Source of the DNA: Loripinus fragilis | Taxonomy: Eukaryota; Mollusca; Bivalvia; Lucinida; Lucinidae | NCBI GenBank assembly: GCA_964019695.1 | Contig: OZ026524.1 | Coordinates: 30,400,664-30,464,663 of the forward strand | DNA: 64,000 nt | Direction of reading: 5' to 3' | Shown here: positions 55,031 through 64,000 of the stretch, one piece after another | Numbering within the stretch: position 1 is the first letter of the stretch | Layout: each line of letters opens with the position of its first letter | Notes under the pieces: model-generated | Told to the model about the DNA's origin: nothing | The model's database searches: none | The model's input: only the letters and a program-made list of their open reading frames with translations | Position numbers and translations under genes: made by a program

Positions 55031-55071
<41 letters not shown>

Positions 55072-55089
55072 GCTACTACTAACAAGTAT

Positions 55090-55185
55090 GGGGAAGTGCA
55101 GTGGCTCAGTGGTAGAGTGCTTGACTCGAGACCGAGGGGCCGGGGTTAGAGCCTCACCGGCGTCACTGCGTTGTGGTCCTTAAAC
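55090..55185 (+). mobile_element. SINE-1 5' fragment inside the trinucleotide tract
   Basis: GGGGAAGTGCAGTGGCTCAG, TGGTAGAGTGCTTGACTCGA and GCCTCACCGGCGTCACTGCG match SINE-1 at 3873; it stops at GTTGTGGTCCTTAAA. The 3' half is missing, which is unusual for retroposition and suggests later deletion by repeat exchange. Confidence 0.82.
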
Positions 55186-55223
55186 CACCACTTTTACTAC
55201 TACTGCTACTACTACCACTACTA

Positions 55224-55427
<204 letters not shown>

Positions 55428-55448
55428 TACTACTACTGCTACTATTAA

Positions 55449-55509
<61 letters not shown>

Positions 55510-55695
55510 GCTACTACTTCATTTACTTAAACCACAACTGCTACAACCATACTACTGCTACTACAATATTAACCACAGCAGCAGCAACAACAACAAGTAC
55601 GACTACTACTACTACTTCTGCTGCTGCTGCTGTTACCACTTCTGCTGCTAGAACAACAGCAACAACAACAACTACCACTGCTAATATTACAACTA

Positions 55696-55777
<82 letters not shown>

Positions 55778-56214
55778 TACTACTACTACTACAACAGCTA
55801 CGACTATTGCTGTAGTTATCTACTTTAACAACTACTACTTCAACAAAAAACATTTTCTTCTACTTCAACCACCACTTTTACTGCTACTACTACTACTACT
55901 ACTACTACTACTAGAGATGTCCGGGATAAGCGGCATAAGCATACAAATGCGGATAGGTAAACGTTATAGCGGTATCACCATAGTGAAGGTAGTACGGAGC
56001 TAATGAGGACGTTGAGCAGTGCAGTAAGTTTCAAAAAATCATATAATGCATATAATATAGTCGATATCAAATCTTTTTACACGGAATACAGGAAAGCAAA
56101 TCATCCATGTTGAGAGAGAGAGAGAGATTAAGAGAGAGAGAAAGATAGAGAGAGAGACTTAAACTGAGTATAAATGACCACGTGTGGTTATTGACATATA
56201 ATTTTGTCAGGGTT

Positions 56215-58495
56215 TGTGCGCAACAACAAACAATAACATCACAAAACAAGGCAAAACCACTAAACCATTACACTTTGTGAGCAATGACAAAGAATAACAT
56301 CACACAACAAGGTCAAAACACTAAACCATCACACTTTGTGAGCAACAACAAAAAAAAGTCACAAAACAAAGTCAAAACACAAAACCATCACTCTTTGTGA
56401 GCAAAACCAAACAAAAAATCACAAAACAAGGTCAAAACACAAAACCATCACTCTTTGTGAGCAAAACCAAACAACAAATCACAAAACAAGGTCAAAACAC
56501 AAAACCATCACACTTTGTGAGCAACAACAAACAATAAAATCACAAAACAAGGTCAAAACACTAACCATCACTCTTTGTGAGCAACAACGAACAAAACCAT
56601 AACAAAACAAGGTCAAATCACTAAACCATTACACTTTGTGAGCAACAACAAACAATAACATCACAAAACAAGGTCAAAACACTAACCCATCACACTGTGT
56701 GAACAACAACAAACAATAACATCACAAAACAAGGTCAAACACTAAAAAAATCACACTTTGTGAGCAACAACAAGCAATAACTTCACAAATTCAGGTCAAA
56801 CACTCAACCATTTCAAATTTCGAGCAACAACAAACAATAACATCAAAGATCAGTTCAAAAAACTAAACCATCACACTTTGTGAGCAATAACAAATAATAA
56901 CATCACAAAATCATGTCAAAACACTAAACCATCACATTTTCTGAGCAACAACAAAAAAACATCAAGGTCAAACAAGGTCAAAACACTAAACCATCTCACT
57001 TTGTGAGCAACAACAAACAATAACATCATAAAAAGGTCAAAACACTAAACCATCGCACTTAGTGAGCGACAACAAACAATAACATCACAAAATAAGGTCA
57101 AAACACTAAACCAATACACTTTGTGAACAACAACAAACAATAACATCACGAAAAAAAGTCAAAACACAAAACCATCACACTTTGTAAGCATTAACAAACA
57201 ATAGCATTTTCAAATCAGGTCAAAACAGTAAACCATCACACTTTGTGAGCAACAGCAAACAAAACATCACAAAACAAGGTCAAACACTAAACCATCACAC
57301 TTTGTGAGTAACAAGAAACTATAACATTACAAAATCAGGTCAAATGCTTAACCATTACAATTTGTGAGCAAAACAAACAATAACTTCACAAAATCAGGCA
57401 AAAAAACTTAACCAACACACTTTGTGAGCAACAACAAACTATAACATCACAAAATCAGGTCAAAACACTAAACAATCACCTTTTCTGAGCAACAACAAAC
57501 AATAACATCACAAAACAAGGTCAAAACACAAAACCATCACACTTTCTGAACACAACAAACAACAACATCACAAAACAAGGTCAAAACACTAACCCATCAG
57601 ACTCTGGGTTTGTGCGCAACAACAAACAATAACATCACAAAACAAGGCAAAACCACTAAACCATTACACTTTGTGAGCAATGACAAACAATAACATCACA
57701 CAACAAGGTCAAAACGCTCAACTTGAGGTTTTCTTTAGCTCTGACTATCTGTGAGTCATGAGCCCTTTTCTTTGTTTCATCATGGTGTAGTAATTTGATT
57801 AGAGTGTTTCTCCATGATGATACATTGCATTAGTTAGATGGCCTTCTTGCGAGCTGAACATTTCTTGTACTTCAACAACAGCAGAATCTAGGGCGATGAT
57901 TTGGTACCAGTAAAATGCATTTAAGCCCCCAGTGGCTTAGGCTGCTGTCCGTTCTAAGGCGGTGGTTCTGTTGTTGTTGACTTTTTGTTTATTGTTACTC
58001 CCATTGTGGAAGTCTGTAATTGTTGTACGCTTTGTTGTAAGCTACTTTATGTCCATTCTAGCATTGCAATCATCTTGATGGGGAAGAGAGAGCTGATTGC
58101 TTTGCTTAATTTGTCTTCCTGGTGTCTCGTGATGGTTGAGCAGCTCTTCCTCGCGATGCCACAGGGTTGTCTGCGGTTTGTGATTGTGGTATTTCCTGAT
58201 TATACTCACTTACTATTTCTGTGAGCAGCAATAAGCAATAACATCACAAAATCAGGTCAAAACACTAAACAACCACACTTTGTGAGCAACAACAAAGAAT
58301 AACATCACAAAACAAGGTCAGACACTAAACCATTACACTTTGTAAGCAACCAAAACAATAACATCACAAAACAAGGTCAAAGCATTAAACCATCACACTT
58401 TGTGAGCAACAACAGACAATAACATCACAAAACCTGGTCAACACAAAACTTTCACACTTTGTGAGCAACGAGAAACAATAACATCACTCTAGCAG
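56215..58495 (+). repeat. 61-bp satellite array A
   Basis: The monomer, about 57-62 bp, includes GAGCAACAACAAACAATAAC, ATCACAAAACAAGGTCAAAA and CACTAAACCATCACACTTTG. It starts at the signature GTTTGTGCGCAACAAC and is interrupted at 57721-58218. The first two monomers recur at 57606-57720, which reveals an internal duplication of about 1.39 kb. Confidence 0.95.
57721..58218 (+). mobile_element. Insertion of about 0.5 kb within array A
   Basis: Non-satellite sequence; its right part (CAGGGTTGTCTGCGGTTTGT, GTGGTATTTCCTGATTATAC) resembles 50050-50115 and 30640-30680. A 79-codon frame at 57985 has no recognisable domain. No TSD resolved. Confidence 0.55.
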
Positions 58496-59185
58496 TTACA
58501 ATAAAAACAAACCTTGTTTGATTGATTTTACCAAACACAAAGTTATTTCAATCAGCTGACCAACGCGCGATTATCTGCCGATCGTCAGCCGACAATGGGC
58601 CGACTGTCCGCCGACTGATCAAACTATAATATGACTTTAGCTTCAGTATCCATGTGCGGTTTTTCATAAAGTACTTAGCAAAATCGACAGTTTGTATTTA
58701 GTCGCTATGTCCTAAAGAAGAAAACATTAAGAGAATCAGAAAGTTCAAAATAAATTCAAAAAAATCTGGGACTTGGCTTATAAATGACAAGAATCAGGCG
58801 ACTGTCTGCCGACTATGGGTCGATAATAAAGATTATCTGCCGTCACTCGTCCGACTGTCGCCGGTTGATTGGCTGACAGTCAGCCAGGTTTGAGTGACTC
58901 ATTTTAAAAATAGAAGTTGGCAGAGTGTCAGTCGACCGTCGACCGATGATCGGCCGATAGTCGAAAGACGGTCGGTCGAATCCAAACCTTTTGCCAAGTC
59001 CCAAAGACAGTCGGCCGATCAAAAAAGAACAAACTGGTCAGTTATATTTTTTGCCGCCGGTTGACCCTAAAAACCAGCTAAAATTGCATACACAATCACC
59101 CGACTGTCGGTCTACTGTCAGCTAATTCGCATCACTGACAGTCTGCAGACTGTCGTTGGGATCAATGTAATTGCGGTTTAAGTAA
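58478..59185 (+). repeat. GTCGGC-rich tail of copy A
   Basis: Dense, irregular CGACTGTC, GCCGAC and CGATCGTC motifs on both strands, with strong potential for alternative hairpins. Contains the mariner empty site TGAGTGACTCATTTTAAAAA near 58891-58910. Confidence 0.8.
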
Positions 59186-59435
59186 GCAGTTGATCAAATT
59201 TCATGGATTTTATTCTGAGTATATCCGACTATACTGTAATGCACATGAAGTTTTGTTATGATTTTCTGGGCAATATATGAGTTATTGCCCTTTGGCTTTG
59301 GGAATGTCGATGGTTTTTCCAGTCCTCAGCCATTGATTGACAAGCAGAAGAAGGATTTTCATTAAATTTATAATGCGTTTAATTAGCATTTTAACTGTAT
59401 GGGATAGATCATATATCTAGATGACACGCTGCACG
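59186..59435. other. Spacer between copies A and B
   Basis: AT-rich with no feature recognised. Confidence 0.3.
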
Positions 59436-59640
59436 AGGGGCGAAGTGGCTCAGTTTCTTCAGTATAAGGCAGGGGATCGAAGGGTTGCTAGCTCGAGACT
59501 CACTGGAGTCGCTGTTTTCTGTTTTACTCTATTCGCTTCTTAGTACTGTTCAAATATAAGAAGACAGAAAATCGTCCCCACATGACTGAAAAATAGTTAA
59601 ATGGAACGTAAAGCTTATACACAGACAAATTAAATACACG
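59436..59640 (+). mobile_element. Diverged SINE-1 relative
   Basis: GGGGCGAAGTGGCTCAGT (A box region), GGTTGCTAGCTCGAGACTCA (B-box region altered), TTAGTACTGTTCAA and AAATGGAACGTAAAG..AAATTAAATACA follow the SINE-1 order with many substitutions. Confidence 0.7.
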
Positions 59641-59719
59641 CTGCATTTGTTGAGTGTGCATCACTATTGTATATCAAAGCTTGAGACGCTATACAGTATT
59701 AGCTTTGGACAGGTCAAAA

Positions 59720-59950
59720 TTCTGCTGCAACACATCTTCACCTATCGCGTACATGTTTCAATACGGTGTTGCTATACCTTTCCTTTTACGTATACTTATT
59801 CGTATGCGGCGAACCCGGACAACTCTACTACTACTGCTAGAGATGTCCGGGATAAGCGGCATAAGCATACAAATACGGATAGGTAAACGTTAAAGCGATA
59901 TCACCATAGTGGAAGTAGTACGGAGCTAATGAGAACGTTGAGCAGTGCAG
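59720..59950. repeat. Inverted repeat with a CTA-triplet loop
   Basis: ACGTATACTTATTCGTATGC and CCCGGACAACTCT on the left pair with AGAGATGTCCGGG and GCATAAGCATACAAATACGG on the right, around ACTACTACTGCT. In copy A the equivalent right arm is preceded instead by the giant (CTA)n tract. Confidence 0.72.
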
Positions 59951-60034
59951 AAAATTTCATAAAATCATATAACACATATAATATTATCGATATCAAAACT
60001 TTTAACACGGAATACAGGAGAGCAAATCATCCAT

Positions 60035-60037
<3 letters not shown>

Positions 60038-60105
<68 letters not shown>
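60038..60105. repeat. (GA)n microsatellite, about 34 units
   Basis: Pure GA run; the equivalent tract of copy A (56109-56157) is shorter and interrupted. Confidence 0.95.
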
Positions 60106-60109
<4 letters not shown>

Positions 60110-60159
60110 TACTGAATATATATGACCACGTGTGGTTATGCACATATAGTTTAGTCAGG

Positions 60160-61890
60160 GTTTGTGCGCAACAACAAACACTAATATTACAAAACAAGGT
60201 CAAACCACTAATCCATCACCCTTTGTGAGCAATAACAAACAATAACATCACAAAACAAGGTCAAAACACTAAACCATCACACTTTGTGAGCAACAACAAA
60301 CAATAACGTCACAAAACAAAGTCAAAACACAAAACCATCACGCTTTGTGAGCAAAACCAAACAAAAACATCACAAAACAAGGTCATAACACTAAACAATC
60401 ACACTTGGTGAGCAACAACAAATAATAACACCACAAGAGAAGGTCAAAACACCAAACCATTACACTTTATGAGCAACAAAAAACAATAACATCACAAAAC
60501 AAGGTCAAAACACTAAACCATCACACTTTGTGAGCAACAACAAACAATAACGTCACAAAACAAGCTCAAAACACAAAATCATCGCACTATGTGAGCTAAA
60601 CCAAACAAAAACATCACAAAACAAGGTCAAAACACTAAACCATCACACTTTGTCAGCATTAACAAACAATAACATCACACAATCAGGTCAAAACACTAAC
60701 CCATCACACTTTGTGGGCAACAAAAAACAATAACATCACAAAATAAGGTCAAAACACTAAACCATTACATATTGTGAGCAACAACAAACAATAAAATCAC
60801 AAAACAAGGTCAAAACACTAAACCATTACACTTTGTGAGCAACAACAAACAATAAAATCACAAAACAAGGTCAAAACACCAAACCATCTCACTTTGTGAG
60901 CGTTAACTAACAATAACATTTCAAAATCAGGTCAAAACAGCAAACCATCATACTTTGTGAGCAATATAAAACAATAACATCACAAAATCAGGTCAAAACA
61001 CTATACCATCGTCTTGTGCGCAACAAAAAACAATAACATCACAAAACAAGGTCAAGCACTTAATAATCACACTTTGTGAGCAACAACAAGCAATAAAATC
61101 ATTAAATCAGGTCAAACCCTAAACAATCACAAATTGCGAGCAACAACAAACGATAACGTCACAAAACAAGATCAAAACACAAAATCATCGCACTTTGTGA
61201 GCTAAACCAAACAAACACATCACAAAACAAGGTCAAAACACTAAACCATTACACTTTGTGAGCAACAACAAACAATAACATCACAAAATCAGGTCAAAAC
61301 ACTAAGCAATCATACTTTGTGGGCAACAACAAACAATAACATCACAAAACAAGGTCAAACACTAAACAATCACACTTTGTGAGCAGCCGCAAACAATAAC
61401 ATCACAAAACAAGGTCAAAACACAAAATCAACACACTTTGTGAGCACAACAAACAATAACATCACAAAATCAGGTCAAAACGCTAAACCATCACACTTTG
61501 TGAGCAACAACAAACTATTATATCACAATATAAGGTCAAAACACAAAACCAACACACTTTGTGAGCACAACAAACAATAAGATCACAAAATCAGGTCAAA
61601 GCACTAAACCATCACACTTTGTGAGCAACAACAAACAATAACATCACAAAACAAGGTCATTTACTAAACCATCACACTTTGTGAGCAACCAAAAACAATA
61701 ACATCACAAAACAAGGTCACACACTAAACCATCACACTTTGTGAGCAACCAAAAACAATAACATCAAAAAACAAGGTCAAAGCACTAAACCATCACACTT
61801 TGTGATCAACAACAGACAATAACATCACAAAACCTGGTCAAAACACAAAACCTTCACACTTTGTGAACAACAACAAGCAATAACATCACT
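60160..61890 (+). repeat. 61-bp satellite array B
   Basis: Same monomer as array A, with about 28 units. A linked pair of variants (CAATAACGTCACAAAAC followed by GCTAAACCAAACAAA or GCAAAACCAAACAAA) recurs near 60300, 60545 and 61145, which suggests multimeric turnover. Confidence 0.95.
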
Positions 61891-62346
61891 CTAGCAGTTA
61901 CAATAAAAACAAACCTGGCTTGATTGATTTTATCAAACACAAAGTTTTTTTAATCGGCTGACGACGCCCGATTATCCACTGATCGTCGCCCGACATCCCC
62001 CGATTATCCACCGATCGTTAGCCGACAATCAGCCAACTGTCCACCGACCGATCAAACTATAATATGACTTTGGGTTCAGTATCCATGCGCATTCTGCATA
62101 AAGTACTTAGCGAAATTGACAGTTTGTATTTAGTCGCTTTCCGCCTTAAGAAGAAAACATTAAGACAAACAGAAAGTTCAAAATAAGTTATACATGAATG
62201 CAATAAAAATTTGGGACGTGGCTTATAAGTGAAAAGAATCGGGCGACTGTCTGCCGACTATCGGTCAATAACAAAGGTTATCTGCCATCACTCATCCGAC
62301 TGTCACCGGACGATCGGCTGACAGGCAGCCAGGTTTGAGTGACTTA

Positions 62347-63709
62347 CGAGGGGTGTTCAAGAAATACGCGGACAGATGCTGCCATTCCCTCAGTTTTTGA
62401 CTGAAAGGCGTGAAACTTGCACATAATGATACCCAGAGAATTCTGTATGTCCAGTGAAAATTTGATACAATTGACTTCAAGCATGATCAAACGTCCGTTG
62501 TTATGGTAACGTTGGGTCGTCACACCCGGCCCAATGTTATCCAACGTCACGTTGACGTCGCGTTATCCCAGAGTTATTATTGATTGTTTTTTTCACATAC
62601 CTTTCCGTAATTTCTGTCTGAAGGCATTTGTCCTTTTCAAAGTACTCCCCTTTGAATGAAATGCACTTTCTACACCTTTTAATCCACCAATAGAAACAGT
62701 TCTTGTATGCGGATGGTCCAAGGGAAGCGATCGCGGACTGCATCGCCCTTTGCAAATCTGCAACATCGTCAAATTGTCGGCCTTGCATAATCTTCTTCAG
62801 TGTGGGGAACTAGAAGAAATCACAGGGGCCAAATCAGGGCTGTTAGGAGGATGACCAAGCACTTCAATGGACCATCTGTCGATCGTTTCCTGAATTGTAG
62901 AAGCTCGATGGCTAGGCGCATTGTCATGATGAAACAACATGGTTGGCAACAGGGGCGCATTTTAGGGATCCATCTTGTGCATAATCTCCTCTTAATTAAA
63001 TTCTTGTGAATTATAGTATGTACTGTCCCAACACTACAGTCTACCCGCTGGCTAACTTCTCTACCGTGATACGTCTGTCTTTATCCAGTTCTTTGAGTTT
63101 GTTCTGAGTTCTTTGATTTCCTGAACTTTCTGTGACGTTATTGACGTCGAACGTCCGCTGCGGTGTTCGTCCAACACACTTTCGTATCCGTTTTCATACC
63201 GCGAGTACCACTTATGCAATGCCGTTCTATTCATTGCAGCATCGCCGTATGCCTTGACCAGCATTTCCATAGTTTCTTTATTGTTTTTCCATTGAGAACA
63301 CAGAATTTAATCACTGTTCTCTGTTCAACGCTCATTTTGATGCACCTTGTATAAACAAAACGGCCGCTAACGCTCAAATGACGTTGTACATTGATGTGAT
63401 GTCACTTACGTCGTGTCAAGACTTGGCGCCATACTGTGTTAAAGTTTGGAGACGATATTGGATCAAACGCAAGTGATAGACGTCATTTTCGGAGGGACAC
63501 AAGTTTGCGTTTTGTTACATTTTGGGCCGGGTATTGCGAGGTGACGTTACCATAGCAACCATAGGTTTATCATGCGTAAAGATAATGTCAGTGAAGTAAC
63601 ACTCTGAGTACAGAATTCTTTGGGCATCATTATGTGCAAGTTTCGCGCTGTTCAGTCAAAAACTGAGGGAATGGCAGCATCTGTCTGTGTATTTTTTGAA
63701 CACCCCTCG
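62347..63709 (-). mobile_element. Degraded mariner element with about 185-bp TIRs
   Basis: Both ends begin CGAGGGGTGTTCAA and match over about 185 bp (62347-62535 against 63522-63709), including GATGCTGCCATTCCCTCAGT and GAAACTTGCACATAATGAT. TA precedes the left end (62345-62346) and CA follows the right end. The interior carries a transposase pseudogene. It splits the tail of copy B. Confidence 0.9.
62537..63335 (-). pseudogene. Mariner DD34D transposase, internally deleted
   Basis: Role if intact: nuclear cut-and-paste transposase recognising mariner TIRs and TA targets. A start at 63333-63335 gives MSVEQRTVIKFCVLNGKT. A one-base frame change near 63265-63275 leads to METLVKAYGD-like sequence (MEMLVKAYGDAAMNRTALHK), WYSRYENG and DEHRSGRSTSITSQ, the HTH region and linker typical of mariners. 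Sequence up to about 63010 is followed directly by the second catalytic block LFHHDNAPSHRAST and the third, HPPNSPDLAPCDF. Exactly 34 residues separate the two aspartates. The C-terminus is MQGRQFDDVADLQRAMQSAI, with WWIKRCRKCISFKGEYF near the end and a stop at 62537. Roughly 100 residues, including the first catalytic aspartate, are missing, and the D2 and C-terminal parts are also not in one frame (a stop lies before the KIMQGRQ block). Family length is about 345 residues. Clearly non-functional. Confidence 0.88.
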
Positions 63710-64000
63710 CATTTTAAAAATAGAAGTTGGCGGAGTATCAGTACACCATGGACCGATGATCGGCCGATAGTCGACAGACGGTCGGTCGAATCCAAACCGT
63801 TTGCTAAGTCCCAAAGACAGTCGGCCGGTGGAAAAAGAACAAACTGGTCAGTTATAAATATTATGCCGCCAGCTGACCCTAAAAAGCAGCTAAAATTGCA
63901 TACAAAATCACCTGACTGTAGGTCTACCGTCGGCAGATTCACATCACTGACAGCCCACAGACTGCGGATGGGATCAATGTAACTGCGGTTTAAGTAAGTA

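Larger units (their letters stand above)
55911..59185 (+). repeat. Composite satellite unit, copy A
   Basis: Order: unique head from CTAGAGATGTCCGGGATAAG, (GA)n at 56109-56157, GACCACGTGTGGTT, the 61-bp array from about 56215, then a GTCGGC-rich tail from GCAGTTACAATAAAAACAAA to ATCAATGTAATTGCGGTTTA. Copy B (59837-64000) has the same order. The pair may be a segmental duplication or two insertions of one large element. Confidence 0.88.
59837..64000 (+). repeat. Composite satellite unit, copy B (runs off the window)
   Basis: Head CTAGAGATGTCCGGGATAAG, (GA)n at 60038-60105, 61-bp array 60160-61890 and the GTCGGC-rich tail 61877-62344, which resumes at 63712-64000 after a mariner insertion. The tail ends in ATCAATGTAACTGCGGTTTA, aligned with the end of copy A. 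Confidence 0.88.

Noticed and set aside
60160..61890. CRISPR-like array
   Set aside because: The 61-bp units are contiguous satellite monomers with no unique spacers, in a eukaryotic context.
62537..63335. Functional mariner transposase gene
   Set aside because: Frame change after the N-terminus, loss of the segment with the first catalytic aspartate, and further frame breaks before the C-terminus.

Overview
This window reads as gene-poor, repeat-dominated DNA from an animal, most likely a heterodont bivalve mollusc. The case rests on repeats: tRNA-derived SINEs with intact-looking A and B boxes and target-site duplications, many short TIR elements with long palindromic cores, huge trinucleotide (TAG/CTA)n and (GA)n tracts, satellite arrays, a LINE 3' end and mariner/IS630-like transposase relics. 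From memory, the TTAACCC...GTCGTCTGC hairpin elements resemble repeats of marine and freshwater bivalves; no database was searched. There is no prokaryotic gene organisation, rRNA, convincing tRNA gene or CRISPR.

Layout. 1-11.3 kb: a mosaic of MITEs and SINEs, including one SINE patched with a copy of neighbouring DNA (8.76-8.97 kb), plus the best candidate host exon (minus strand, 4823-5140). 11.46-19.44 kb: an 8-kb array of 45-bp monomers, homogeneous at its left end and old elsewhere, interrupted by two SINEs and two other insertions. 19.6-39.0 kb: a large nested region. An approximately 3.5-kb dispersed repeat (called F here) lies at 20.64-24.21 kb and its arm recurs inverted at 36.06-37.25 kb. 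Between them sits a 6.85-kb foldback element (25773-32617) with 20/21-bp terminal inverted repeats, GC-rich subterminal repeats and 0.7-kb internal inverted arms. 39-49.2 kb: more MITEs, a second candidate exon (40442-40635), a LINE 3' end inserted in a TIR/minisatellite element, and a nested pair of DNA elements (46994-48274). 49.3-52.8 kb: a second copy of F. 53.4-55.9 kb: a 248-bp MITE and a 2-kb TAG/CTA region folded as an inverted repeat. 55.9-64.0 kb: two copies (A and B) of a unit made of a unique head, a (GA)n tract, a 61-bp satellite array and a GTCGGC-rich tail. Copy B is interrupted by a degraded mariner element whose empty site is preserved in copy A.

No complete host gene was found. 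Most long open frames come from repeats whose period is a multiple of three. Transposon coding remnants (mariner, an IS630/Tc1-like DDE transposase, a LINE C-terminus) are all broken. The region is best viewed as a heterochromatin-like or intergenic stretch built by repeated nesting, satellite expansion and local duplication. All coordinates and homologies between repeats were judged by eye and should be confirmed by self-alignment.
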